DNA of 64,000 nucleotides from Pelodera strongyloides. Its lineage: Eukaryota; Nematoda; Chromadorea; Rhabditida; Rhabditidae. Numbering within the stretch: the first letter of the stretch is position 1; every line of letters begins with the position of its first letter. Position numbers and translations under genes: made by a program. Shown here piece after piece: positions 1 through 12,439 of this stretch. The notes under the pieces are model-generated. The model was given only the letters and a program-made list of their open reading frames with translations, made no database searches and was not told where the DNA came from. The stretch spans positions 18,352 through 82,351 of the forward strand of contig JAANDG010001204.1 in assembly GCA_036852015.1 (NCBI GenBank), written 5' to 3'.

Positions 1-3000
1 GCAAGCCTACAAATCTAAATTCCAAAGTATAAACATTTAGAAAACGTTAAATTTTAGCAAAATTTGCAAGCGATTAACGTAAAAAGCTTGGAGTAACTAC
101 ATGTACTCGGAAAGGTTTCTTTATTTCTAGCACAATATGTTGCACGGATGGTATGAGTAATCTTGTAATCATAAACAAGTGATATGACATGTGGCTTCGC
201 TTGCGAATATATTATATACAAATGTATTGTATGCAAACTTTGTGCCCTCTGTCTGAAACTTCCGGCACAGAACGGTAAGCAAAAAAATTAGTATATACGA
301 TTAGCATACAATACGTGGGAATTCAGATGTATGGCTGTCTCATCACACCGAACGCTTCAGGAATTTTTCTACTGAAACACATGCAAAAACACTTTTTCGT
401 TGCATGCAAGAAGACTTTTGAATGTAACAATAATTATTTCATTGCGTCCTTTTTTTTCTCTTTCTTTCTCACTAATCCGAAAATAACCAAGCACGCTCGC
501 TGGAAGCAGAAAAAACACAATTATAAGAATAAACAATGCAATTTGTCCCACAATTGCGCCTTTTTTTGGACTAATTCTGACTAAAATAGACTATTTGTGA
601 CAAGAACATTTGAAAGCAGAACGGTTCGGAATTTCGGAACCTGAATTTAGTTTGTTAGACGTTGGAACTTGAGAGGATGCCACTTTTTACTAGGGAAAGA
701 ATGTCGTAATAATAATTAGTAGAAATTTGTTTTTTACCATATACAATTTTTTGTATTTGAAAAGAGATTCGACGTGTCTGTGTGCAACTATATGTTTTTT
801 TTTTCTAATAAAATCAAGGTGCAGCAACACTTCTTTAAAAAAGAACATTATCGTGTGATGATGAAAAAATAGCCCCAATTAATGTCGAATAAAAGTCACG
901 TGCAATCTCCTCCTTTTTTAAAGCCATCGCGGTTTTAGAAGCTCTTGGGAAATTAGCACCAAAAATGATTGTTCTTTAGGCCAAGAGGACGGTTTTTAAG
1001 TGAAAAGAGCAGTCAGAAGATTAGTAGAATTACTGATTGAGGGATGATATAGTTAATTGCTATTCATCGGGGATGACTAGTTGGGCAATCAGAGCTGCTC
1101 TGGAATCGCTCGTGAGCTGCTTCGAAACCGCTCAGGAATCGCACCGAAACGGTAATATTGTGATAATGGTCATGATGGACATTTTCTTCTGGTGGCAATA
1201 CACTTTAGCAGTTTATGCACCTACCAAGTGTTATTCATCCCCGGATCCGGATGCTATCTTTTGCCCATTTTGGTGTATTTAACAAATAAATAAAAATATT
1301 GCACACGACCATAACATACCACAAAATACGACCTGGTAATTTAATATGTTGTCCTAATAAGGTTACATGTACCTCAAGTATGTTTGTGAATGTCTCAAGT
1401 ACATGGGGTAAATTTCCTCGTTAAAAATAAATGAATATAATACACACCAAATATAAATAAAAGGACAAAGAATGAGCAATGTCAATGCAATTAGAAGTTC
1501 ATCTAAATAATGTGGCGTTGTGTTAATAAATAAGCAATATTCTCGTAAATATTCGCGGACTACACTTACATTGTTATATTACTTATGTGTTACACGGAAA
1601 ATTGTATCCGTATTATGTTACAGAGGAAAAGGGAATGATTTCCCGGAGCACAAAAAACCGTCTGTAGCCGGTCAACAAATGCTTTTCGCCTAAAAACGGT
1701 GACAGGATACCGACCATTTGCCGACCATTTGCCCATGTGGTGACCGTTTTCGAGTTTTCAAAATACATACAAGTTGAACTATAATAATTCAATGAAACAC
1801 TTCGGCAGCTTATAAGAAAACTGCGGACAATATTAGCATAAAAAGAAATCCGTCATGTGGGCTCATTCATATTACTGTAATTTTTCCATGTGGGCTCATA
1901 TTGCTGTAATGTTTTTTTTTCTTGATTTGCATATTTCTAATAACTTTATCTAATCGAATCAGAGAGCCAGAACACGGTAAAAACTGATATAATGCGGAAG
2001 TTACTCGAATTTACATATTCTACGTAGGACGAGAAAACCGCATAAATACTTCATCGGGTACTAACATAAAGCCCTTTAGAAAGCAGATTTAGCTGTCTGA
2101 TCTTTTAAACCCTGGAAGGGCAATTGCTATAGAAAAGCCATTAGAGAATAAAAAATGTTAATTTTCGAAAGTACCCTTAATTGCACAGTACCTTTAATCA
2201 ATTAGAGTTCATTCATAAACATGTAATATGCGGGGGCTGTAAAGAAAATTTATCAAGAATTGAAGGGAAAAGGCTAATTCTGGCGCTTTTGCAAGTTAAT
2301 ATATAGGAAAAAATAGACTGCAAAATACAATGAACACTGATTCGAACACAGTATGTTTTTGTAGGGGAAAGCAGGAGAAACTGTGAAAATATCATCATCC
2401 ACACATATATATATTATATAAAATATTATTATAAGAAGATCAAGGTCGTCTTGAAAGGAACAAGACAAATCATCTCTTATCTGTATGAATACGTATGTAG
2501 TAGGCGTAGTCGTAGTTGAGACCACGTTTATCTTTTTACACTTGTACATGTGAAAAGTATAAGGTCACTCTACTGAAGTAATTTAGCACAAAATCAGCCA
2601 AGTAGTAAGCCCTAAATCAAACTATAAGACAACTTTTTTGTGCATTTTCGTATGTCATCTTCCCAGAGTTTATCTAATAATCAAGTAATGAGTGGGGGAT
2701 ATTTCTCAGAAAAAAGTTAGTGACATTTGAGTACAAATATATAAGTAGTTTATTAAAGGCTTAAATATGTCATAATTACTGTGGCCTTTGGAAGATCAGA
2801 TTGAATGGATACATCCGATTTAGACCCACTATTAATAAATAGAACAAGATCAAAAGGTAGTCTGCAAATTGAGACCAATAAGCATATAATATTTTGAACT
2901 TACCAGTGAAGCTGAAAATAAAAAAACAATGTCTAAACGGGGGCTGGCTGCTCAAGCACTGGACCCATGAAGGGTTCCATTCGCTGCTGAAAATGGACCT

Positions 3001-3116
3001 TACCGAATATTTAACTTCCAATCTTGTTAGATTCTCGGTGTCACCCAGTATTTCCTTTTTCGGTTTACTGGAAAACACTTTTGGAAATATTACAGCAAAT
3101 CAAGCGCGCTGACATA

Positions 3117-3413
3117 AGGTTTGGAGTTTGGCTGCCTCGCCATATTTTTGTCAAGCCATCTTTCATGGGTACCTAATCATAAGGGCAGGTATCTAGGTCA
3201 TTCGAAATACCAGCATAGTTGGAACATAGGAACTTTCCGTGCGCACGTAACTTCCGCGCGCTCTGTAATGTTGGTGAAAACGCAAGTAGCGCGGACTACT
3301 TGCGCACGGAAGTTCCGTGCGCCCTGAAATGTTGGTGGAACAGGCCTCGGACAGGATCGCTGCCAGTCCTACATCAAAATGAACAAGCATATACCCAGCC
3401 AAACTCCACCACT
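3117..3413. mobile_element. MITE-like element with GGAGTTTGGCT termini
   Basis: The ends carry an inverted repeat, GGAGTTTGGCT on the left and AGCCAAACTCC on the right. The interior is GC-rich with two imperfect copies of a unit containing TTCCGTGCGC and TGTTGGTG, partly in inverted orientation. No transposase is encoded. Boundaries are approximate. Confidence 0.5.
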
Positions 3414-4651
3414 AGCGGTAATCAAATTTGAATCTAGCTATATAGTGGGCAGATAGCAATGCACTCTACGCATATATTTACGGCGTCACTTACGCTGACT
3501 TGCACTCTTCGAGTAAATAAATCTAGGATCGGAAATGCAATTTCAGCTTTGAAAGGGCAAGACAAAACAACTCAAAAATTAAAGTCGCAAACATATTTTT
3601 GCTCAAGAATAGCGACACTTATATGCATTGGCATGAACAATATAGTACAGAAATGTCAAGATACGTGGCTAAATTTAGTCTAGCATAATAGTCAGAGTAA
3701 CTAATAAATAATACTTTGCCAATATCTTATAAAATATATATTATGGAAGTGTAACTTGCAGACTTGCAAGTTTTATAAGTTACGTAAAGTGCAGGTCACC
3801 AGGGAATAAGTTTACGTGTGAGCAAAACAAAAGCATTCTTTAGACTATTTATATAATTTATGGAAACCTGAAAGACCTAACTGGCATTAAAGAAGTTTGT
3901 ATTTTAATAGGTCATTTTACTTTTGCATTTCGGCATTGGCATATATATATATATGCAACAAACGAGGAACTAGACTACTAGACTGCACTTACTCTTACTG
4001 GGTTCCAGGGTAATTCGCCAGAGACAATAGTATGAAGTAGGCATATATATACACTGCTCTTCTAGTTCACTTACATAACCCCTGGCCGATCATGCATGAA
4101 ACACGAGTTTGCAAAAAATAAGGAAAAGGACTTTCGAACTCTTGGCTTACCTATTTGTGGACTCTTAGACTCTTAGATTTCCTTAACCAATAGCCTTTCG
4201 GATCACTGATGAAACTTGGGCGGTTCGCGGAGAAATCTGTGCCGCGAGATCCTGGCTCCCTCAATTTTAAAGGTCCGAGTTGTAAGTAGCACATCGAATT
4301 AAATTTCAAGCCTTTACCGGGGCACTTTTCGGCAGTCGGTCTTTAAAGAGGGATGACACGTGGTTTGTGAAATGTGTATGCTGGAAGATTAACGCACAGA
4401 ACTTAACGTATGATCCATGCAAATGAACGTCTACAATGGTTTCAAAACCAGCATGTTATGCCGCTTTGAGCATGACGGAATCCAATTGAGCCTGTTATCG
4501 CTTGGGATGACTTCCACGATTCGAATATAGTTGTGTTCGGTCACCTCTCTTGTCCAACAGTGGTCAACACGAAACGAGAAACGTTCGGCCCTGCTTCGAG
4601 TGGTTTACACGATTAGCAGCACCTCCATGAGATCGCCATCATATATGTGTT

Positions 4652-4722
4652 CTTCTCTCTCTCTCTCTTTCTCTCTCGCTCTCTCTCTCTCCTCTCTCTC
4701 TCTCTCGCTCTCTCTCTCCCAG
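4652..4722. repeat. CT microsatellite
   Basis: Imperfect (CT)n run. It makes a spurious Leu/Ser-rich open frame. Confidence 0.9.
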
Positions 4723-4957
4723 ATTGATTCCAAAATTCCAACCCTTCCTCGTTCGATGTTCGCTTGAGTTCCTCGTAGCTTCCGTTTCCTACTCGAATGC
4801 CAAAGTTCAGCTCTAATATAATTCTACGTAGTAGAATATTTTGACGACAACTAGAGAAAAGTTTGCATAGTTAAATTTCACTGACAATAAGCACGATGAA
4901 GTGGATTGTGGCTTTAATTGACGTCCTTTCTGTACGGAAATGTTGACTTGCAAAGTT

Positions 4958-5062
4958 TCACGCCATTTCCATCCCGCGTGCTTCTTTGCACGCCACCACG
5001 TTGCCAAAAGAAGCACTTTGCACGCCGTAAGGTTGCCGCTTGCATGCCAAATTTAGCTTCAT
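4958..5062. repeat. Dispersed GCACGCC-rich repeat, copy 1
   Basis: About 100 bases closely match 46541-46635; shared words include GCACGCCACCACGTT and TAAGGTTGCCGCTTGCA. The second copy has inverted ends TTGGCGTGCA and TGCACGCCAA, which suggests a small transposable element. Confidence 0.6.
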
Positions 5063-5452
5063 CTTTATCTAACTTCTGTGGCCAGCGCAAAACGATATTC
5101 AGGATTTTTAGGTGGGAAACCTACTACAGGATTTGGTAATCTATATGTAATAAGTAATAAGTAGGTTAAACAAATCATAATGGGATTACGTGGCTGATAA
5201 CAAGGTAATAAGTAATATACGCCTAGCATAATACCGACGTATGTGCTGCCGATACGCCTCAAGTCAAGGAGTAAAACAAACATAGCAAGTTGAATAAATT
5301 TGTTGTTCTTATAAACTACATTAGGGAAAAAATAGAAGGATTCGTCATATTGTTGGAGAATTACTCGTTGATGCATGGCACTTGTACTATGGAATCAAAT
5401 TTAACATCTGGAGAGGGATGGAGATGTTATGAGAGAGGGGGGATACATAGAG

Positions 5453-5636
5453 TTACAGAGAGAGAGGGAGAGAGAGAGAGAGAAATAGGGGAGAGATGGG
5501 AAGAAGAGGAGAGCGAGAAAAGGAGATACAAGAGAAGTTGCGAGAGAGAAAAGGAGATACAAGAGGAGTTGAGAGAGAGAGAGAAAAGGAGATACAAGAC
5601 AAGTTGAGAGAGAGAGGGGGAGAGAGGGAGAGAGTG
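5453..5636. repeat. AG-rich microsatellite
   Basis: (AG)n interrupted by AAAAGGAGATACAAGA units, which repeat three to four times. Confidence 0.9.
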
Positions 5637-6109
5637 ATAGAGTTACCAATCTCAGCTTCTGCCATGAGCCGATGCAGAGCGTTAATAAAATCAGGAGACC
5701 GTGCAGAGCCTTCGGCCATCTATTACATTGAATTACCGTATGGTTGTTTATAAAACATGGATATAATTATATCTTGCAGGGTTTGCAGTTCTATAGTTCT
5801 TTCTTTGAGTTAATTAATAAGATTGGAATTGCTTCTATTCTCAAATTGCTACGGTCGTGGTCATTAATAGATCAGTAACATATCAGTAACGCTCACTGTA
5901 GTAGTGTACTGGTTTACTCCATGATTGCGCACAAAAATAGAAGGATATAATTAAGTCAAAGACAAAGTACTCATTTACCTGCATGGCATTTAAAGTATGG
6001 TATGGCAATAACACGCAGTTTGTAGAAGGCTGGCATTTATAGAGGAAGAATAACAATATACACCGTAGTCTCCTTTCCTTTCCTTCTAGATCCTCTTCCT
6101 TTCATACCA

Positions 6110-6110
6110 T

Positions 6111-6149
<39 letters not shown>

Positions 6150-6180
6150 CCCTCCTTTCTTTCTCTCTCTATCTCTCTCT
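6110..6180. repeat. CT microsatellite
   Basis: (CT)n run just left of the TTAA element at 6256-6639. Confidence 0.9.
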
Positions 6181-6255
6181 TCCCTCCCCAATGGGTGTTT
6201 CAAAAAAAAACTAATTAAAAATTTGCTCGAAATGGTGTTTTCTCCAAAAAAAACC

Positions 6256-6639
6256 TTAAAGCGAAATGGCGGTCTCTCTCCAAAAAAATTCGTCAGAAAT
6301 TACAAAAAGGGGCGGAGGAAGTACCATCGCGTTCGCCACAATAATAACCACGCCCATTCTTTACTTGTAAATTGGAAATTTTGACAATATTTCGTCATTT
6401 GGATGCAGCGCGGAGTGTATGCTTGTTCTCTAACAAAAACCGGAAGTGCGCTAGCCGCTTGTTATTTTTAACTTGACGCTAGCGCAGATTCGAATATTTC
6501 CATACTAAGCCTATTTTTTATTAAACTTTTTCTCCATGATCCACTTATTTGTGTTTCTTTTTATGTTTATTTTCGTTCATAGAATTTTTTAAATTATTTT
6601 TGGTTAAAAAACCCCAAAATGGGTGTCATTTCGCTTTAA
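6256..6639. mobile_element. TTAA-flanked MITE with AAAGCGAAATG termini
   Basis: It starts TTAAAGCGAAATGG and ends TGTCATTTCGCTTTAA, so the ends are inverted and lie in TTAA. The outer terminal sequence is shared with the approximately 180-base family A elements elsewhere in the window, but the interior is different and longer. Non-autonomous. Confidence 0.65.
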
Positions 6640-6956
6640 TTTTATGGGAAAATTGTATATATGCTCTTCAAAATTAAAAAAAAAGATCCCTTCAATTTCT
6701 GTTTTGGTTTCTTCTATTTATTTGGTTTCGTATCATAATTGCCATTCGTTTTTGATTTGTTAGTTTTGCGGGCAAATTGAGAAAACGAACGTGAAGTAAT
6801 AGTAAAAAAACAGGCGGAAACTCGACGGAAACTCAATCATAAACTGGGCAAGGAGAGCAAAACTAAATTGAGTTTTTTTTTGTGAAGTGGAGCTCTTGTC
6901 CGTTTGAATCCTTGGACGCAGATAACACACTTTTACCGGGCAGGGGATTTAGTTAT

Positions 6957-6996
6957 TTAGGCTTAGGCTTAGGCTTAGGCTTATTCTTAGGCTAAG
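6957..6996 (+). repeat. Interstitial telomere-like repeat (TTAGGC)n
   Basis: Four perfect TTAGGC units followed by degenerate ones. TTAGGC is the telomeric unit of most nematodes, so this supports the taxonomic call. Confidence 0.9.
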
Positions 6997-7337
6997 GTAG
7001 TTATTGAACCGAAACCTCAGCGACCAGGATCAGAACCTCAAAAGCCCATAGCGGTAAGGAAATTTTGAAGCGGACCGAAGGTTTGCCTGTATGCTAATTA
7101 GGCAATTAGTCTGTCTGTATAGCTGTATAGCAATTGTGTCTTCAGGCCTGTCCCCTGGTCTTCAGCTCAAAATGATATTGTGTAATCTATGGAACTCTTG
7201 CAAGCCATGGCTATGCAAGCTACGGGGTATTGTGAAAACAAATACAGTACAAATACAGAACAAAACATTGTACTCTGCATTTTTCTCGCGAGGAAGATGG
7301 AGTCTAGAATTACCAAGAAGCTTATGCTGAATATGTA

Positions 7338-7635
7338 ATGGGGTTTCCATGTTTGCGATTCGCACTTGCGAAAATGACAAACCGCTGTCCATGTTCAAGT
7401 CGATGTAAATGACATGGTCCCGCAGCGATTTTGGATCTAGTTTGGATCTGTTTCAAAATAGTACGGATCTATTTAAAATAGTATGGATCTGATAATACAC
7501 TTTCGCTGCAGGACCATGTCAAACGTGCGATTCGCATGGGTTACGGTAAGCAGTTGACATGCATGTAAAATGACTTGAACATGGACAGCGGTTTGTCATT
7601 TTCGCAAGTGCGAATCGCATACATGGAAACCCCAT
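7338..7635. mobile_element. Inverted-repeat element with arms of about 63 bases
   Basis: The left arm begins ATGGGGTTTCCATG and runs through CGCACTTGCGAAAATGACAA. The right arm repeats it inverted and ends CATGGAAACCCCAT. No coding capacity. A foldback element or MITE. Confidence 0.75.
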
Positions 7636-7948
7636 AAGGGAAAATAAACCATTGTTTATCATTGTTGCAGTGCAAAAGAAAAGGTATTGCAGGCACAGTA
7701 CGATATGGTTACTGCATCAATGCGCTTTACTTGAAAAGATTGTAGTAATTAGCATTGCTAATTAGCAGAATTTGATTTTTGACCAATTTGTTGTGCTGTC
7801 TACAGCAATTAGAGGAACGACGGGGCTTCGGTGGAAAACGCATTATATTCACGCATTCAGAAGAAGGATATGGGCTTAGTGGCCCGGCAAAACAAAATAA
7901 AAAATACAAGGAAGGCAAAGAGAGCTCTTCCTTGCGATATAGTAGGAG

Positions 7949-8100
7949 AGAGAGAGAGAGGACAAGAGAGAGGAATAAGAGGACAAAGGGAGAGATCAGT
8001 AATTACCTCCCTTTTTTCTCCGGGCATCCTCTCTCTCTCTTCGTCTATCTCCCTCTCTCTGTCTCTCTGTCTCTCTCTATTCTCTGTCTCTCTCTCTTTT
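7949..8100. repeat. GA then CT microsatellites
   Basis: (GA)n at about 7949-8000 is followed by (CT)n/(CTGT)n at about 8028-8100. The two opposed runs could pair. Confidence 0.85.
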
Positions 8101-8587
8101 CATCTTTCTCCTAAATCTGGACATCTACAGCCTAATAAATCTGCCTCTCCTAAGAGGAAATGGAATAAAACCCATCAAATGGGGTATTTATGATTACAAA
8201 GAAAATGATGCCCATTTCCTGTTGAACATACAAATCAAAAACGAATAATAACCTTGTTTTCGGTAATTTAGCAAATTATTTCCTTATAGGTTATAGTGTC
8301 ATTCTCACGAGATAAACAATATTTAATATACAATGTTAATGTTTTAAGATAAGACCCAATAAACAACAACGTCCAATAACAAAGTAAAATCGAGCAAACT
8401 CCAAAAAATATATGATCAATTTATCTAACTTTAAAGCGGTCTAACAGTAGGTTAAAACTTGTGTTGGACTCTATTCCCATCTACTGTATACAAATAAATT
8501 TGCGATGCAGCGGGATTTTAGTCTAATTATACTAATTATACATATTCATTTACATGCAACATATCGCAAAACAATTGTCCAGCGTCG

Positions 8588-8800
8588 TTTCAACAACCGG
8601 CAGTTATACCGCTTTAACTAAGCCACTAAGCCTAGGTGAATAGTTTCAACAACCGGCAGTTATACCGCTTTAACGAAGTGTATGTGTATAGTATGGTTTC
8701 TACAACCGGTGGTTATACCGCTTTAAAGAAGTGTATGTGTATAGTGTAGTTTCAACAACCGGCAGTTGTACCGCTTTAACGAAGTGTGTGTGCATATATC
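8588..8800. repeat. Tandem repeat, about four copies of a 50-58 base unit
   Basis: Each unit contains GTTTCAACAACCGGCAGTTA followed by TACCGCTTTAA, and units 2 to 4 continue with GAAGTGTATGTGTATAGT. The core is the 3' terminus of the family B TTAA elements, so a transposon end appears to have been amplified in tandem. Confidence 0.85.
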
Positions 8801-9698
8801 CGTTGTCCATGGATATTTCCAAAGTGATTGTTATGTGCTGTGGCGCGTGGATTTTGTGGTCATTTTTTACCGAAATAATGTGGTTCAAATTCAAAAAAGG
8901 GGCCATATCTTGAAGATCTTGAGGCCCAAAGTACGGCCATTAAACGAGCGAGAGCAATTGACGCTTTGGCCAACAAGACAAAGATAAGCTTGTTGTGCAA
9001 AAATAAAAATACAAAACAATAAATATTTCTTGGAAAATTTGGGATCTAAACATTGTAAAGCGTATTAGATCGTTTTGCCTTTGTTCAGTATGTGCTGAAC
9101 TATTGAAGCGTACTTTTAACTTTATCTCACTGCATGCATGCATCATTCGTTTCAAACAAAACAATAAGTAAAGAAAAGTTTTAATTGTGGGAACCATTAT
9201 GTACTATAATGAAACTAGAGTACTAGAAAAAGGAAGGTACCATATAAAGATAAATAATATGTAGAAATTCTGGGTAGCTGCAGATAAATGTATTATCTCT
9301 GGACTTTTATTCCGAAATTAGTTAGTTAAACACGCTACAAGCAAGTGAAATTGAAGAAGTGTGGCACCTTTATTTACTTATAGTACACAAGGATGCCTGT
9401 GTACGAAGAAGCTAGATGCAATTCTTTCTAATGACTAGTATTAAGTCATGAAGTGAGAGCCTCAGAGTCAGAGTCACATACTATGTTGTAGGTAGGTTCG
9501 AATAAAAAAAATGGTACGCTATTCGAATCAAAATCCACATACATATAGAGGTAGTCTGTAAAATTGTTTCCGTATGACAAGCAACGAGTTATGTGTCTTT
9601 GCATTAGTAAAAATCACAAATGAGAAAGTGTTAGTGAGATATACTGATATACAGGACTTTACATCCTAACAATATTCCCAGAAACATAAATTCTGGAT
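8801..9698. other. No gene or repeat recognised
   Basis: AT-rich sequence between the tandem repeat and the TTAA element array. I see no supported exon, RNA or repeat. Confidence 0.5.
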
Positions 9699-10222
9699 TT
9701 AAAGGAGGAGGCTCACGAGATTTAACTGTTCGATTCCTTTCCTTTTATCGAAAGAACATGGTAAATAATCACCAATAAAATGCAGAACAAAGCGCGGAAA
9801 TACACTTTAAAGTAAAAATTAAATTGTATCTAAAAAATTAATTAAAGAAAACTACCGTAGTTTCTAGTTATTTTTCAGGCACTGCCAAAAACTGCCCCCT
9901 TGCAGATGACCGGGCTAACCCTGGGTGACCCTGCTAATATGTTGCTGAAAATAGTGCACTCGATGCGCCTGTGTATTTTGTAGTGCAACAGAAAGGCGCC
10001 CCTGATTTACTGTTATGCACACTGCGTGCATATTTGCTTTTTGCTGGTGGTTTTAAAAGCATACTGTCGCTTTTTTAAATTAAATTTTTTTCTTAAATTA
10101 AATAATTTCTTTAAAGTGTATTCCCGCGCTTTGTTCTGCATTTTATTGATGATTATTTACGATGTTCTTTCGATAAAAGGAAATGAATCGAACAGTTAAA
10201 ACTCGTGAGCCTCCTCCTTTAA
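9699..10222. mobile_element. TTAA-flanked MITE 1 of a three-element array
   Basis: It begins TTAAAGGAGGAGGCTCACGA and ends TCGTGAGCCTCCTCCTTTAA apart from one or two mismatches. The inverted arms are about 130 bases, sharing GCAGAACAAAGCGCGG and its complement. Its right-hand TTAA is also the left-hand TTAA of the next element. Confidence 0.85.
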
Positions 10223-10653
10223 AGGATCGCAGTCACTGCAAAATCATTATTTTGCTTCGAGTTTACTTGAATTTACTAAAGAATAAAGAAAAATACTTTA
10301 CCAAAACCGAATAATTTGAATTCCAACTCAGGGGGTGAACAAGTAGAAAAGTAGTTCTACTTAACCGGGATTATGAAACGTGCAGTGATATGCCTCCAGA
10401 CCCTTGCAGTATATGTAAAGATATAATATGCAGATATTTGCCGAAATAATTTGCATACTCCCGATCGGGAAGCAGTTGTATGAACACGTTTCGTGATCCT
10501 GCGGTAGTTAAGTAGAACTACTTTTCTACTTGTTCATTCCCTGAGTTGGAATTCAAATTATTCGGTTTTGGTAAAGTATTTGTCTCTATTCTTCACTAAA
10601 TACAAGTAAACTCGAAGAAAAACGACGATTTTGTAGTGACTGCGATCCTTTAA
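10219..10653. mobile_element. TTAA-flanked MITE 2 of a three-element array
   Basis: It begins TTAAAGGATCGCAGTCACTG and ends AGTGACTGCGATCCTTTAA. The arms of about 160 bases include AAGTAGAAAAGTAGTTCTAC and GAATTCCAACTCAG with their inverses. The sequence is unrelated to element 1 beyond the TTAAAGGA end. Confidence 0.85.
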
Positions 10654-10800
10654 AGTGGTATAATAGACGGTTTATAAAACGTAATTTGGACGCTGAATTC
10701 CCAGGTAGTGTTTTCTACTAGTCTTATTCACTTATAGACCATGTATGAGAATGCAAGTGTCCAACGTACGTTTCAAAAACAGTGTGTTATATCGCTTTAA
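10650..10800. mobile_element. TTAA-flanked MITE 3 of a three-element array (family B)
   Basis: It begins TTAAAGTGGTATAATAGACG and ends TTATATCGCTTTAA, with GTCCAACGTACGTTTC near the right end. It is a degenerate family B copy and shares its left TTAA with element 2. Confidence 0.7.
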
Positions 10801-11304
10801 TGCTAGGAACAAGTCATGGGAGCTACTGAAAAGCGAGATACTATATATTCATGTCGTTAGCTCACATAGAAAGGCTTCGAATTGGTCATACTCGGTGCAT
10901 ACATTAATATAAAACATTGCCCTCTCATCAGTCACATCTCAAAAGAAAAGAGTGCCGCGCCAAATTAATAATTAATAAAGATTAATAAAGGCCATAAATT
11001 CCATGTTTTAGAAGAAAAATGAGAAACTATCATGCAAAATGGCAATTGCAATTGGCCCTATGACTAAGGCTAATTAGTTCGGAGAAAGCAATTCGAATTC
11101 GAGCTACGTTTGGAGCGACGCGTTTAATGTTCCGTTTGATAAATGAGACTTTACTCCGTCATAGTACGTAGTGTGACACTGTGTGACAGGAAAACAAAAT
11201 AAATATTAGCCTACACTTTAAATGTCTGACATGACTTACATGGCACATGGTCCACTACATTACAATACATACTAAATGATGTGATGTACAGCAGCTTGTT
11301 CAGT

Positions 11305-11486
11305 TTAAAGCGAAATACAGGTCCGTTTTTGAAACACATTCGAGCACCCCAGCATTCGTATGCAGCTTAAATGCAAATGGACATGAAGTAGAAAAAATCG
11401 GGCTAAATTCCAGCAAATTAGCATAAATACGTATGAATTGATCTGTCCATGATGCGTTTCAAAAACGGGCCGGTATTTCGCTTTAA
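11305..11486. mobile_element. TTAA MITE, family A
   Basis: It begins TTAAAGCGAAATACAGG and ends GGTATTTCGCTTTAA. Family A elements are about 180 bases, with inner ends TTTTTGAAACGCATCG and its complement, then TGGACAACTGAATTC and TGCATAAGAATGCTGG blocks. Confidence 0.85.
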
Positions 11487-12109
11487 ATTTTGTATTCGAA
11501 TGGACTCTTGGGAATATTACCTCAACAGAAGAGGAAATACCACAATGTTATCTAATAAATTATTCCCACAAAGGGATTACCCTCAAACTCGTAACCTTCT
11601 ACTAATTATATGCGTAATTGGTTGATGTGTGACGCTGACGCAAGCAATTGGGAATTGGAAACGAGCTGGACCAAGGACAAGCCAGGGAAGCGCTTGTGAG
11701 ACATGATATGGTGCATGTTAGATATAATATGGTGCATGCGCAATATGACTGCCACTAAAATGCTCTAATTCAATATTTATTGCATCTGGCCATTGAGCGT
11801 ATTCAATAAGCGCCCAGAGGAGTATTTTTTTCAAATTATAAAAACTATGTTAGTAAAAGAAAAAATGCGGTCATGTATTGAGACACAAAATGTGGTGTAA
11901 AGGAGCGTTGCGTTTAGCGAGCGGAATTGTTTAGTGTTACTGCGGTATTGTGCATACCAGAAGGGCGCCGCGAGCCGTTGAATCTGATCCGTCAACACAG
12001 ACTCGCTCTAGAAGCAAAGTAAAGCTTTTGAGTCTTGGCATTCTTCTGATCAAGAAATTGATCAAGCTCAAGGATAAACCGCGAAATACGCGGCTTAAAC
12101 ATTATCAAT

Positions 12110-12263
12110 TCAAACGGTATAATAGTCAACCACCTATGTGCATCATATATGCAAATGAGTATGACTACAGTAGAAAACCGAGTTCAATTCGAGCTCACTC
12201 ATAAATACATAGGTAGGCAATTGTCCATCATACAGTTCAAAAATCCGTCGTTATACTGCTTTA
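12110..12263. mobile_element. TTAA MITE, family B, abutting the next element
   Basis: The left end is AAACGGTATAATAG and the right end TCGTTATACTGCTTTAA. The interior has ATGCAAATGAGTATGACTAC and CGAGTTCAATTCGAGCTCAC, as in other B copies. It shares TTAA with 12261-12439. Confidence 0.65.
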
Positions 12264-12439
12264 AAGCGACATACCGGCCGGATTTGAAACGCATCATGGA
12301 CAGCTGAATTCTTGCGTATTTATGCTAATTTGCTCGATTTTAGCCGATTTTTATTATAATTTATTGTCATTTGCATAGGCAGCATAAGAATGCTGGAGTA
12401 CTCGATATGTTTCAAAAACCGACCGGTGTTCCGCTTTAA
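12261..12439. mobile_element. TTAA MITE, family A
   Basis: It begins TTAAAGCGACATACCGG and ends CCGGTGTTCCGCTTTAA. It lies directly next to a family B copy. Confidence 0.8.

Larger units (their letters stand above)
1..6255. other. Intergenic or intronic region, no gene supported
   Basis: No exon chain with matching splice phases could be built on either strand. The stretch is AT-rich and holds CT/GA microsatellites, an inverted-repeat element near 3117-3413, a short direct duplication at 1853-1916, a copy of a GTGACCAA-rich dispersed repeat near 1672-1760 and one copy of a GCACGCC-rich repeat near 4958-5062. The open frames present are short and lack splice context or codon structure. Confidence 0.5.

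Noticed and set aside
1037..1282. 81-residue + frame
   Set aside because: It has no motif or splice context; it contains short internal duplications and is likely chance.
5290..5753. Long open frames on both strands through 5290-5753
   Set aside because: They are produced by the AG-rich repeat; the protein is Arg/Glu or Leu/Ser low complexity.
11950..12020. Possible small exon RAPRAVESDPSTQTRSRSK
   Set aside because: Acceptor and GTAAAG donor exist, but no partner exon or start was found; not strong enough to annotate.
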